Made by a program: the position numbers and the translations under genes. The notes under the pieces were generated by a model. That model ran no database searches. It was not told the DNA's origin and saw nothing but the letters and a program-made list of their open reading frames with translations. A stretch of 7,544 bases of DNA from Desulfobulbaceae bacterium (lineage in GTDB: Bacteria > Desulfobacterota > Desulfobulbia > Desulfobulbales > Desulfocapsaceae). The stretch is from NCBI GenBank assembly GCA_030599175.1, contig JAUVON010000125.1, forward strand, positions 1-7,544, read 5' to 3'. Below are positions 1-5,615 of the stretch, one piece after another (the stretch's first letter is position 1; every line of letters begins with the position of its first letter).

Positions 1-95
1 GATTGTAATCCTTGAGAAAACCAGATTGAAAAACGAAAAAATAAACCAACAAGGCAGATAATAACAGCCAAACCTAACAGTATATTGATAGTCAT
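1..95 (-). CDS. N-terminus of a probable integral membrane protein (partial)
   Basis: Reading the minus strand from an ATG at 95 gives 31 residues and part of the next codon before the left edge, beginning MTINILLGLAVIICLVGLFF and continuing RFSIWFSQGLQ. Residues 4-20 form a clean hydrophobic helix followed by Arg and aromatic residues, as expected for a first membrane segment. An in-frame TAA lies two codons upstream of this ATG, so it is the first possible ATG. A GAGGG stretch lies upstream, but about 15 nt away, longer than ideal. The pattern of a helix followed by an Arg/aromatic stretch recalls the starts of NarI/DsrM-like cytochrome b subunits of respiratory complexes, but 31 residues cannot prove this. 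It is divergent from the moxR gene. The function is unassigned. Confidence 0.45.
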   Translation of the reverse strand, partial: MTINILLGLAVIICLVGLFFRFSIWFSQGLQ

Positions 96-487
96 AATTT
101 AATCTTTATACCCTCAGTTCCTTTTCCAAACAGTGGAATAATTTTTTTAAATATCAATTCATGTCTGGGAAACTATAGATTTTAACAAGAGTTCACATTC
201 ACGATCGATGCTTATCGTCTCTCTTCTCTCAATACTAAAACAAAAACAGCACCCGTCCTTCAATATGACAGGGTGATTCGGGTAATACGTAGAAATTATG
301 ACAGGAGTTATTACCGTTCAGCTGTCGTATTTGTAAAGAGAAATCATCGGTGAATATACAGGTTTTCTTATTAAACGTCGAGTATCTATTTGAGAAAAGT
401 AGAATTTTGCTGATCAATCGAAATATATCTGTGACCTTCTGTCATGGTAACTTCAGGCACATGATGGTTCTCTCTGTGTCACTTTTT

Positions 488-516
488 TTGTGCAATATTC
501 TGTAAATATTTATATC
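488..516 (+). promoter_or_regulatory. Weak sigma-70-like promoter candidate for moxR
   Basis: TTGTGC (488-493) and TATATC (511-516) are separated by 17 bases, an ideal sigma-70 spacer, and would start transcription near 523, leaving a leader of about 60 nt before moxR. The -35 matches consensus at only three of six positions and the -10 at four of six, and the region is AT-rich, so chance is a real possibility. Confidence 0.2.
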
Positions 517-575
517 CTGTCGGCATGTGGAGAGAATTTTTTTTGTGCTTAGATGAATATTACCATATGATATCT

Positions 576-581
576 TGAGGA
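576..581 (+). promoter_or_regulatory. Ribosome binding site that fixes the moxR start
   Basis: TGAGGA (576-581), with core GAGG at 577-580, sits six bases upstream of the ATG at 587. The in-frame TTG at 575 overlaps this site and so is unlikely to be the start. Confidence 0.75.
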
Positions 582-586
582 AAACT

Positions 587-1435
587 ATGGAATCAAATCA
601 GTTCGGCGGGGCTGCTAAATATGTTTTGGATCAGGAACTGGCCAAAATTGTAAATATATCGATAGCGCTAGAGATGCCTTTACTCCTTAAAGGAGAGCCG
701 GGGACAGGAAAAACTATGCTGGCCCATGCGATTGCAGATACACTCCGGATGCCGCTTATAGTACTCAATGTCAAATCCAGCATGAAACTGGTTGAGGCAC
801 TCTATCAATATGATACCCTTACCCGTTTAAATGACAGCAGGTTTGGTGATTCAGGTCGGGATGTAAGTGATATCGACGCTTATATAAAGATGGGGAAAAT
901 AGGTCAGGCCTTTACCAGTGATAGCCGGGTTGTCCTTCTGATTGATGAGATTGATAAGGCCGAATCTGAATTCCAGGATGATATGCTTGATGTACTGGAT
1001 CAGATGCAGTTTGATATCATTGAGACTGATGAGGTGGTGAACGCAAACCAGAGGCCTGTGTTCATCATTACCTCAAATGCAAAAAAGGATCTGTCTGATC
1101 CTTTTCTCGGTCGGTGTAATTTTCACCATATTGCCTTTCCCGATCCTAAAATGATGCGGAATATTATTAATGTCCATTTTCCTGAATTAAACAGGAAACT
1201 GGCAGAAAACGCGGTGAATACATTTTACGAATTGAGGAATATGGATGGTATTGAGAAAAAACCGGCAACAAGGGAACTGATAAATTGGATTAGAGCGCTT
1301 CTCGTAGATCCGGATTTTAAGCATGGTGATATGCTGCATAAAGAAATTCCTTATCTCGGAGTACTTTTCAAAAAGAGTGGGGATTACCAGAGAGCAACCA
1401 GTGTTGGGTTGAAAAAACGGTTTTTCAAAGGATGA
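587..1435 (+). CDS. MoxR-family AAA+ ATPase
   Basis: A 282-residue AAA+ ATPase of the MoxR type, thought to use ATP hydrolysis to help mature or activate protein complexes together with a VWA-domain partner in the cytoplasm. Visible motifs are Walker A GEPGTGKT (36-43), Walker B VVLLIDEID (115-123), sensor 1 ITSNA (161-165), an arginine-finger candidate R176 in FLGRCNFHHI, and a sensor 2 region KPATRELINWI with R229. All key residues are present, and the length (about 280) suits the single-domain family. The start is the ATG at 587, preceded by a well-spaced TGAGGA, rather than the TTG at 575. It is followed on the same strand by a CoxE-like VWA gene, the usual MoxR partner, but a palindromic repeat lies between them. 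The final TGA lies at the edge of that repeat. The client complex cannot be told from the sequence. Confidence 0.93.
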   Translation: MESNQFGGAAKYVLDQELAKIVNISIALEMPLLLKGEPGTGKTMLAHAIADTLRMPLIVLNVKSSMKLVEALYQYDTLTRLNDSRFGDSGRDVSDIDAYIKMGKIGQAFTSDSRVVLLIDEIDKAESEFQDDMLDVLDQMQFDIIETDEVVNANQRPVFIITSNAKKDLSDPFLGRCNFHHIAFPDPKMMRNIINVHFPELNRKLAENAVNTFYELRNMDGIEKKPATRELINWIRALLVDPDFKHGDMLHKEIPYLGVLFKKSGDYQRATSVGLKKRFFKG

Positions 1436-1596
1436 TGGCGTCGTGAAAAGTCCGATCTCCTGCGTTGTAGGTTTTTGACAGACACTTGGAATACCATATG
1501 TATAACCAAGTACCTGTCAAAAAACACTACGCCTTGTATATCGAACTTTTTAACTTAGCCATCTATAACTTTGAATGACCTTTTTACGAGTTCATC
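1434..1596. repeat. Palindromic MITE-like repeat, copy 1
   Basis: A 163-bp imperfect palindrome between moxR and the VWA gene. The left end GATGGCGTCGTGAAAAGTC mirrors the right end GACCTTTTTACGAGTTCATC. Inner arms at 1460-1489 and 1506-1536 pair over a long stretch (for example TTTTTGACAG with CTGTCAAAAA) around a core TACCATATGTA (1492-1502). The ten bases TCAAAGGATG occur immediately on both sides (1425-1434 and 1595-1604), as a target-site duplication would. It shares ends, core and internal blocks with the copy at 6886-7039. It has no coding capacity, so any movement would need an enzyme supplied elsewhere. In RNA it would form a long hairpin that could affect expression of the second gene. 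Confidence 0.8.
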
Positions 1597-1616
1597 AAAG
1601 GATGTTTTAGTAAATC

Positions 1617-2813
1617 ATGTTTATTGATTTTTTTTATAAATTGAAAGAGGTTGGCATGGTTGTCAGCCCGACTTCTTTTCTCACTCTTCACAGGGCCATA
1701 AATAACGGGCTGGTTAATTCCCTCGATGATTTTTATATTGTTGCCCGTACAGTTTTGGTGAAAAGCGAACGATATTTTGATCTTTATGATCAGGTTTTTG
1801 CGCATGTTTTTCAAGGGATGGAGTTACCCGAGGCTGATGACTTTGAGTTTGATTTTCTGGCCAACAGCATGTTGCAGGAGTGGCTTCAAAACCCGAAATC
1901 CATTGCTGACAGTCTGGGGGTTGATGAGAAAAAACTGAGTACAATGTCCCCCGGGGAGTTGCTCGAGTATTTCAAAGAGCGACTGAAGGATCAGCAGGGG
2001 AGGCATGACGGTGGTTCGAAGTGGATTGGCACAGGCGGGACATCTCCCGTGGGTCATTCGGGTTATCATCCTGGCGGCATGCGTGTCGGAGGGCAATCAC
2101 GCAACCAGAGTGCTGTCCAGGTGGCTGCGGAGCGCAGATATAAGGATTATTCCACAGAGGGGCCTCTTACCCAGAATTCTATCGGGGAAGCGCTGAAGAG
2201 ACTGCGGAATCTTGTACCGAGAGGGGCAAAAGATCAGATCAATGTTGATGCCTCTATATATCAGACTATGAAAAACGGTGGTGAAATTGAGCTGGTCTTT
2301 GAAAGGGGGATTGTCGATCGGTTGAAAATTATTCTGGCCATAGATAATGGCGGCTGGTCAATGGAGCCTTATGTTCATATTGTGCAGACTCTTTTCAACT
2401 ATTCAAAATCACAGTTTAAAGATCTTAAAACCTACTTTTTCCATAACACTATTTATGATTATCTCTGGGAGGATCCTGCCCGGTACAGCAAACCGGTGAA
2501 AATCGATCAATTTACACGACTCGACCCGGATACCCGTCTGATTATAGTGGGTGATGCTTCGATGGCTCCCTATGAATTGATGGCTGCAGATGGCTCGATT
2601 TATGCGATGGAAAGAAGCGGGAAACCGAGCATTGAAAGGCTGAAATACCTCGCGGATACATTTAGTCACGGCATATGGCTGAATCCCATTCCAGAAAGAA
2701 ACTGGGGATATACTCGTACCATTGATGTAATTCAAAATATTTTTCCCATGTTTGAGCTCTCCCTGGACGGTTTAGAGAAGGGTGTTGGGCAATTAATGAG
2801 CCATCGAAATTGA
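1617..2813 (+). CDS. CoxE-like VWA-domain protein, MoxR partner
   Basis: A 398-residue protein of the CoxE-like VWA family that pairs with MoxR ATPases. The N-terminal part (1-125) is helical and begins MFIDFFYKLKEVGMVVSPTS, a form typical of CoxE-like proteins. A Gly/Ser-rich linker (128-165) follows, then a C-terminal VWA domain (about 233-390). The expected metal-site motif DxSxS is replaced by DNGGWSM (D243 to M249). FHNT (275-278) and VGDAS (D313) fit the later metal-site positions. The start at 1617 is preferred because the first residues match the family, although its upstream AAAGGATG is poorly spaced; an ATG at 1656 with AGAGG before it is an alternative. The last codons and the TGA lie inside a repeat end at 2801-2832. 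It is probably co-expressed with moxR despite the inserted repeat. Confidence 0.88.
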   Translation: MFIDFFYKLKEVGMVVSPTSFLTLHRAINNGLVNSLDDFYIVARTVLVKSERYFDLYDQVFAHVFQGMELPEADDFEFDFLANSMLQEWLQNPKSIADSLGVDEKKLSTMSPGELLEYFKERLKDQQGRHDGGSKWIGTGGTSPVGHSGYHPGGMRVGGQSRNQSAVQVAAERRYKDYSTEGPLTQNSIGEALKRLRNLVPRGAKDQINVDASIYQTMKNGGEIELVFERGIVDRLKIILAIDNGGWSMEPYVHIVQTLFNYSKSQFKDLKTYFFHNTIYDYLWEDPARYSKPVKIDQFTRLDPDTRLIIVGDASMAPYELMAADGSIYAMERSGKPSIERLKYLADTFSHGIWLNPIPERNWGYTRTIDVIQNIFPMFELSLDGLEKGVGQLMSHRN

Positions 2814-2832
2814 GGTTTTTACGAGTTTATCA
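2801..2832. repeat. Solo right end of the palindromic repeat, copy 3
   Basis: These 32 bases match the last 32 bases of copy 2 (7009-7040) with two mismatches, including GAAATTGAG, TTTTTACGAG and TTTATCA. No left half or inner stem is visible. The segment overlaps the 3' end of the VWA gene and encodes its last residues and stop codon. Confidence 0.75.
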
Positions 2833-2938
2833 GTAGTAAGAGTGACATTATCAGTTTTGATATTACTTTCTATCCTGTTAAGGTGAAGAGTGCCTGTTAT
2901 CAGCGGTTTAAAACGTATGAAAACAGTTAAATTGAATT

Positions 2939-2945
2939 AAGGGTG
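2939..2945 (+). promoter_or_regulatory. Ribosome binding site favouring the GTG start at 2952
   Basis: AAGGGTG (2939-2945) lies six bases before the GTG at 2952. The alternative GTG at 2943 is part of this motif and would have no site of its own upstream. Confidence 0.6.
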
Positions 2946-2951
2946 ATAAAA

Positions 2952-4010
2952 GTGATTTCATTCAAGCCAAACTGTCTGCCCTTGCTCATTGGCAGTCTTC
3001 CAACCGCCAACCACAGGGCAGCTGCCGAGTTAATATTTGACTACACGCCGCAGATCCCTATCTGGCCACAACTTCCGGTGTTGAAAGAGGAGGGGATGAT
3101 CCTGCAGTATATTCCCGGTTTCCCAGGAATCACCATGAATGACGGGAAACTATTTATCGATACAGAGAAGGAAGGGTTTGATGAGGAACTCCTTGCCTTT
3201 TATGAAGAGTATATAATGGTGTCCGAAGGTGGGGCTGAAATTGATGAATCTAGATTTGCCCTTTCCCGGGATGTGGCTAACGGGTTTTACGAATTCTTAC
3301 AACTTGCCGAAGAGAAAAAGGGTAATCTTGTTGCATTAAAAGGGCAGACTACAGGTCCGGTTACATTTTGTACCGGACTTGTCGATCAGGCCGGCAGAGC
3401 GATCTTTTATAATGACCAGTTGCGTGATGCTGCAATCAAACATCTGGCGATGAAGGCAAAATGGCAGATTAGCAAAATGGCCACCCATTGTGATCGGACA
3501 ATCATGTTTTTTGATGAACCCGGACTCGCCGGGGTTGGTTCTTCAGCGTTTATTACAATCACCGATGATGATATCATTTCCTGTTTATCTGAAGTGTTTG
3601 AAGCAGTTCGTTCAGAAAACGGTCTTAACGGTGTTCATGTATGCGCTAATACTGAGTGGTCCATTATCTTTGAATCAGGTGTGGATATAGTCAGTTACGA
3701 CGCCTATGCCTACTTTGATAAGCTCATCCTCTACGGGGAACATTTGAAAGCGTTTTTTCGAAAAGGCGGGATACTGGCAACCGGAATAATTCCGACAACG
3801 CCCGAATTTATCGATTCTGAAACGGTTGAATCTCTGACAGAGAAATGGCAGAGCCAGACGAAGCAACTTGTTGCCCTGGGTATTCCTGAAGAACGTGTCC
3901 ATGAACAGACATTAATCACCCCAAGTTGCGGTACCGGCACAGTTTCTGCCAGTCAGGCTCAACGAGTGCTCGAGCTGACAAAGGCAGTTTCTGAGAAAAT
4001 CAGGGGGTAG
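2952..4010 (+). CDS. Core-MetE / UROD-superfamily protein (methionine-synthase-like)
   Basis: A 352-residue TIM-barrel protein resembling the C-terminal catalytic domain of cobalamin-independent methionine synthase (CIMS-like), without the N-terminal folate-binding half of full MetE, which is about 750 residues. Visible are an opening FKPNCLP...IGSLP, a KGQTTGP loop (130-136), FFDEPGL (186-192), the metal-ligand pair in VHVCANTEW (H229 and C231), SYDAY (D250) and the final thiol ligand in TPSCGTG (C326). These fit the zinc-thiolate chemistry that activates a thiol such as homocysteine. The methyl donor is unknown; stand-alone core-MetE proteins have been linked to methyl-corrinoid proteins instead of methyl-folate. 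GTG 2952 is chosen as start because AAGGGTG precedes it; GTG 2943 would add three residues. It stands alone, with no corrinoid-protein gene beside it. Confidence 0.82.
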   Translation: MISFKPNCLPLLIGSLPTANHRAAAELIFDYTPQIPIWPQLPVLKEEGMILQYIPGFPGITMNDGKLFIDTEKEGFDEELLAFYEEYIMVSEGGAEIDESRFALSRDVANGFYEFLQLAEEKKGNLVALKGQTTGPVTFCTGLVDQAGRAIFYNDQLRDAAIKHLAMKAKWQISKMATHCDRTIMFFDEPGLAGVGSSAFITITDDDIISCLSEVFEAVRSENGLNGVHVCANTEWSIIFESGVDIVSYDAYAYFDKLILYGEHLKAFFRKGGILATGIIPTTPEFIDSETVESLTEKWQSQTKQLVALGIPEERVHEQTLITPSCGTGTVSASQAQRVLELTKAVSEKIRG

Positions 4011-4024
4011 CAGGTGCATTGCCT

Positions 4025-4166
4025 AGGAGGTTGTCCGAGAATAAGTATTTTTTCTCAAATCGAGGTTTTTCGAAAAAATAAGCACAGTCATATAAGTGAT
4101 ATTACGAGCATTATTTTTTTAAAATAACGAAGAGTTGAGGAGAAATGCATTCTCGGACAACCTCCT
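4025..4166. repeat. 142-bp element with perfect 18-bp terminal inverted repeats
   Basis: AGGAGGTTGTCCGAGAAT (4025-4042) is the exact reverse complement of ATTCTCGGACAACCTCCT (4149-4166), with weaker pairing continuing inward. The interior is AT-rich and non-coding. It contains the palindrome TTTTTCGAAAAA (4066-4077) and a small hairpin TTATTTT/AAAATAA (about 4111-4127). The element fills the gap between two convergent genes. Perfect long terminal repeats with no gene inside suggest a MITE, a non-autonomous derivative of an insertion sequence. I see no clear target duplication. It differs in sequence from the other repeat family in the window. The small inner hairpins could also help end transcription from both sides. 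Confidence 0.75.
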
Positions 4167-4171
4167 GGAGA

Positions 4172-4453
4172 TTATTCTGGAAATGAGTTTGTTATAAGTT
4201 GTTTCTTTTTTGCCGGTGTGAGTCGTTTGATCTGGTATTCACGGCTGGCAGCTGCAGAACGAGATTGTACAGCTTCGCGATAAACCAGCTCTACCGGTTG
4301 TCGGGGGCGGGTGTATCGTGCCCCCTGTTTTGGGGAGTTATGTTCCTTCAGTCTCCTGCTGAGGTTTGTTGTGATACCTGTGTAAAGCGTGAAGTCTCTG
4401 CATTGCACGATATAAACATACCAGGGAGATCGGGAGCTTTTAGTCTGGTTCAT
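4172..4453 (-). CDS. GIY-YIG nuclease superfamily protein, YhbQ/UPF0213-like
   Basis: A 93-residue single-domain GIY-YIG protein, within the usual 80-100 residue range of the small YhbQ-like group. The two signature strands are WYVYIVQC (11-18) and LYTGIT (23-28). They are followed by the helix LSRRLKEHN (31-39) with conserved Arg, Tyr47 in GARYT, and the metal-binding Glu in SREYQIKRL (E72), then a Lys-rich end. The catalytic residues therefore appear intact. The family's cellular role is poorly defined; DNA nicking or repair is suggested for relatives. It is transcribed opposite to its neighbours, convergent with the MetE-like gene and divergent from tatC. The start has no clear ribosome binding site, and its ATG lies at the edge of a possible decayed repeat end. 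Confidence 0.88.
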   Translation of the reverse strand: MNQTKSSRSPWYVYIVQCRDFTLYTGITTNLSRRLKEHNSPKQGARYTRPRQPVELVYREAVQSRSAAASREYQIKRLTPAKKKQLITNSFPE

Positions 4454-4483
4454 TGCAAAATTCTAGTTTTTACGAATTTGTAA
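4451..4483. repeat. Possible decayed right end of the palindromic repeat
   Basis: CATTG, an A-rich block, TTTTTACGA and TTTG occur in the same order as in the right end of copy 2 (CATTG, AAATTGAG, TTTTTACGAG, TTTATC), but with several mismatches and a small insertion. The complement of CATTG supplies the GIY-YIG start codon. The match is weak enough that chance cannot be excluded. Confidence 0.35.
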
Positions 4484-4543
4484 GTGTTGATGAGTTTGTC
4501 TTTTTAGATACTGAAACCCTAACTGGTGTATTAAATCGTCTCC

Positions 4544-5328
4544 ATGAGTACTGTTAACGGAAGTGAAAAATTTGAGAAGCAGGTTCTGACGGAACACTTA
4601 AGAGAGTTGCGCAGTTGCCTGATAATCTCTTTTGTGGCTGTCTTTATCGGGTTCTGCCTCTCCTATATGGTCATTCGTCCCATCGGGACATGGTTTTTCA
4701 AACCTCTTACCGAAGTGTTGCCGGATGGAACGTCTCTTATTTTCACTTCATATCAAGAGGGGTTTTTTTTTATCTAAAGTTGGCCCTGGTCTGTGGTCTT
4801 CTTCTGGCTTGCCCTGTGATCTTTGCACAGATATGGCGCTTTGTTGCACCGGGACTTTTCAAACATGAAAAGCGGATTCTGGTTCCTTTTTCTTTCCTTT
4901 CGACGTTTTGCTTTATAGGCGGGGCGGCTTTTGGTTATTTCGTTGTTTTTCCGCCTGCGTTCCGTTTTCTGGTTGGCTATAATAACGAGTTTTTGACTTC
5001 TCTGCCCGCTATAAGTGAATATTTTTCTCTGGCGACCCGGCTCCTTCTGGCTTTTGGTGTGATTTTTGAAATGCCGATATTTATGGTATTCCTGGCAAAG
5101 GTGGGAGTTGTTAATGTCGGGTTTTTAAACCGTAATAGAAAATATGCCATTCTTATTAATTTTGTTATTGCTGCCATCCTGACCCCTACCCCCGATATTG
5201 TCAATCAGATGATGATGGGAGTACCCCTGATGATACTTTATGAAATCAGTGTGGTTGCTGTCTGGCTCTTTGGCCGAAAAGGGTTTGGCGGGTTTGATGT
5301 AACCCCGGAGGAAGACGGAAAGGTGTAG
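4544..5328 (+). CDS. tatC: Sec-independent protein translocase TatC, needs a -1 frameshift
   Basis: TatC is the core receptor of the twin-arginine pathway, which exports folded proteins across the inner membrane. The first frame (4544-4777) encodes 77 residues and stops just after a run of nine T (4763-4771). The rest of TatC continues uninterrupted in the -1 frame to 5328. Joining them at the T run gives 261 residues, a normal TatC length. Motifs fall on both sides: EHLRELRSCL (17-26), YQEGFFF (70-76), then FVAPGLFKHEKR with E109, AFGVIFEMP with E176 and LTPTPDIVNQ (213-222). Six membrane helices are expected. The second frame has no usable start near the junction, so a separate second protein is unlikely. 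Conserved sequence on both sides argues against long decay; recoding, transcriptional slippage or a one-base sequencing error fits better. No tatA or tatB is adjacent. Confidence 0.9.
4763..4771 (+). other. T9 slippery run, frameshift site in tatC
   Basis: The zero-frame codons are GGG TTT TTT TTT ATC TAA. Backing up one base after the third TTT gives TAT CTA AAG and restores TatC. The run contains the heptamer T TTT TTT used in -1 ribosomal shifting, and a nine-T run is also long enough for RNA polymerase slippage, where one extra U would restore the frame. The zero-frame stop lies one codon beyond. A purine-rich AGAGGGG (4756-4762) directly precedes the run. I see no strong downstream hairpin. 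Confidence 0.7.
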
Positions 5329-5604
5329 GTGAGAAGCACTCCTGACTGGATTTATTATTGTTGTTGCGGTATAAATAAAAGGAAATAAAATATAAATTCC
5401 ATTGGATATCAGCAATGTCCAGTAAAAAGCGGAAGAAAACAACGCACAAATCCATACAATATGTGTTGCAATTTTCTAACCGGACACTGCTGATTGGATA
5501 TATATCATTTTCCGGCAAAGACTTCTTTTGGCCGAAGAGGAGTATAAACCTGAAAGACTTTACTGAACATATAGTCCTGAGGGACTGTATTGAATATTAA
5601 ATAT
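5329..5604. other. tatC-aldolase intergenic region with imperfect hairpin
   Basis: Most of this gap looks non-coding. ATCAGCAATGTCC (5408-5420) pairs with GGACACTGCTGAT (5482-5494) with one mismatch, and weaker pairing continues inward, giving a long imperfect hairpin bordered by ATTGGATAT on both sides (5401-5409 and 5493-5501). A small hairpin AGTCC-TGAG-GGACT (5573-5586) lies closer to the aldolase. A 61-codon frame (5415-5600) overlaps the hairpin but lacks a ribosome binding site. These structures could be a decayed repeat, a tatC terminator region or a leader of the aldolase mRNA; the sequence alone does not decide. Confidence 0.4.
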
Positions 5605-5610
5605 GGAGGT
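5605..5610 (+). promoter_or_regulatory. Strong ribosome binding site of the aldolase gene
   Basis: GGAGGT (5605-5610) lies five bases before the ATG at 5616, which selects that start over the second ATG at 5622. It is the strongest such site in the window and fits a highly expressed metabolic enzyme. Confidence 0.75.
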
Positions 5611-5615
5611 GTTTT

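Larger units (their letters stand above)
96..586. other. Divergent AT-rich intergenic region
   Basis: About 490 bases separate the minus-strand membrane-protein start from the moxR start. I see no convincing gene here: the longest minus-strand frame (235-417) begins with TTG, has no well-spaced ribosome binding site and resembles no family I know. The region should hold the promoters of both divergent genes. It contains two similar T-rich motifs (T7GTGC at 483-493 and T8GTGC at 537-548), each followed by AATATT and an ATATC block. No strong terminator or riboswitch-like fold was recognised. Confidence 0.6.

Noticed and set aside
235..417. 60-codon minus-strand frame in the left intergenic region
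   Set aside because: It starts with TTG, lacks a well-spaced ribosome binding site and resembles no family; it reads like chance translation of AT-rich DNA.
543..571. TTGTGC and TATGAT with a 17-base spacer just before moxR
   Set aside because: A good -10 match, but the start point would fall at about 578, inside the ribosome binding site, leaving an unusable leader.
482..577. Two similar blocks (T-run GTGC, AATATT, ATATC) upstream of moxR, possibly a tandem duplication or paired operator
   Set aside because: Internal spacing differs (24 versus 27 bases) and the shared words are AT-rich, so chance similarity is likely.
1434..1596. Hairpin between moxR and the VWA gene as an ordinary Rho-independent terminator
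   Set aside because: It lacks a compact GC-rich stem with a T tract, and its relationship to copy 2 and the flanking direct repeat fit an inserted repeat better.
4199..4483. 94-codon plus-strand frame over the GIY-YIG gene
   Set aside because: It is the complement of a gene with a clear family signature and has no recognisable domain of its own.
5415..5600. 61-codon plus-strand frame between tatC and the aldolase, a possible leader peptide
   Set aside because: No ribosome binding site precedes its ATG, it overlaps an imperfect hairpin, and its composition is not convincing. The stop just before the aldolase site is not enough support.
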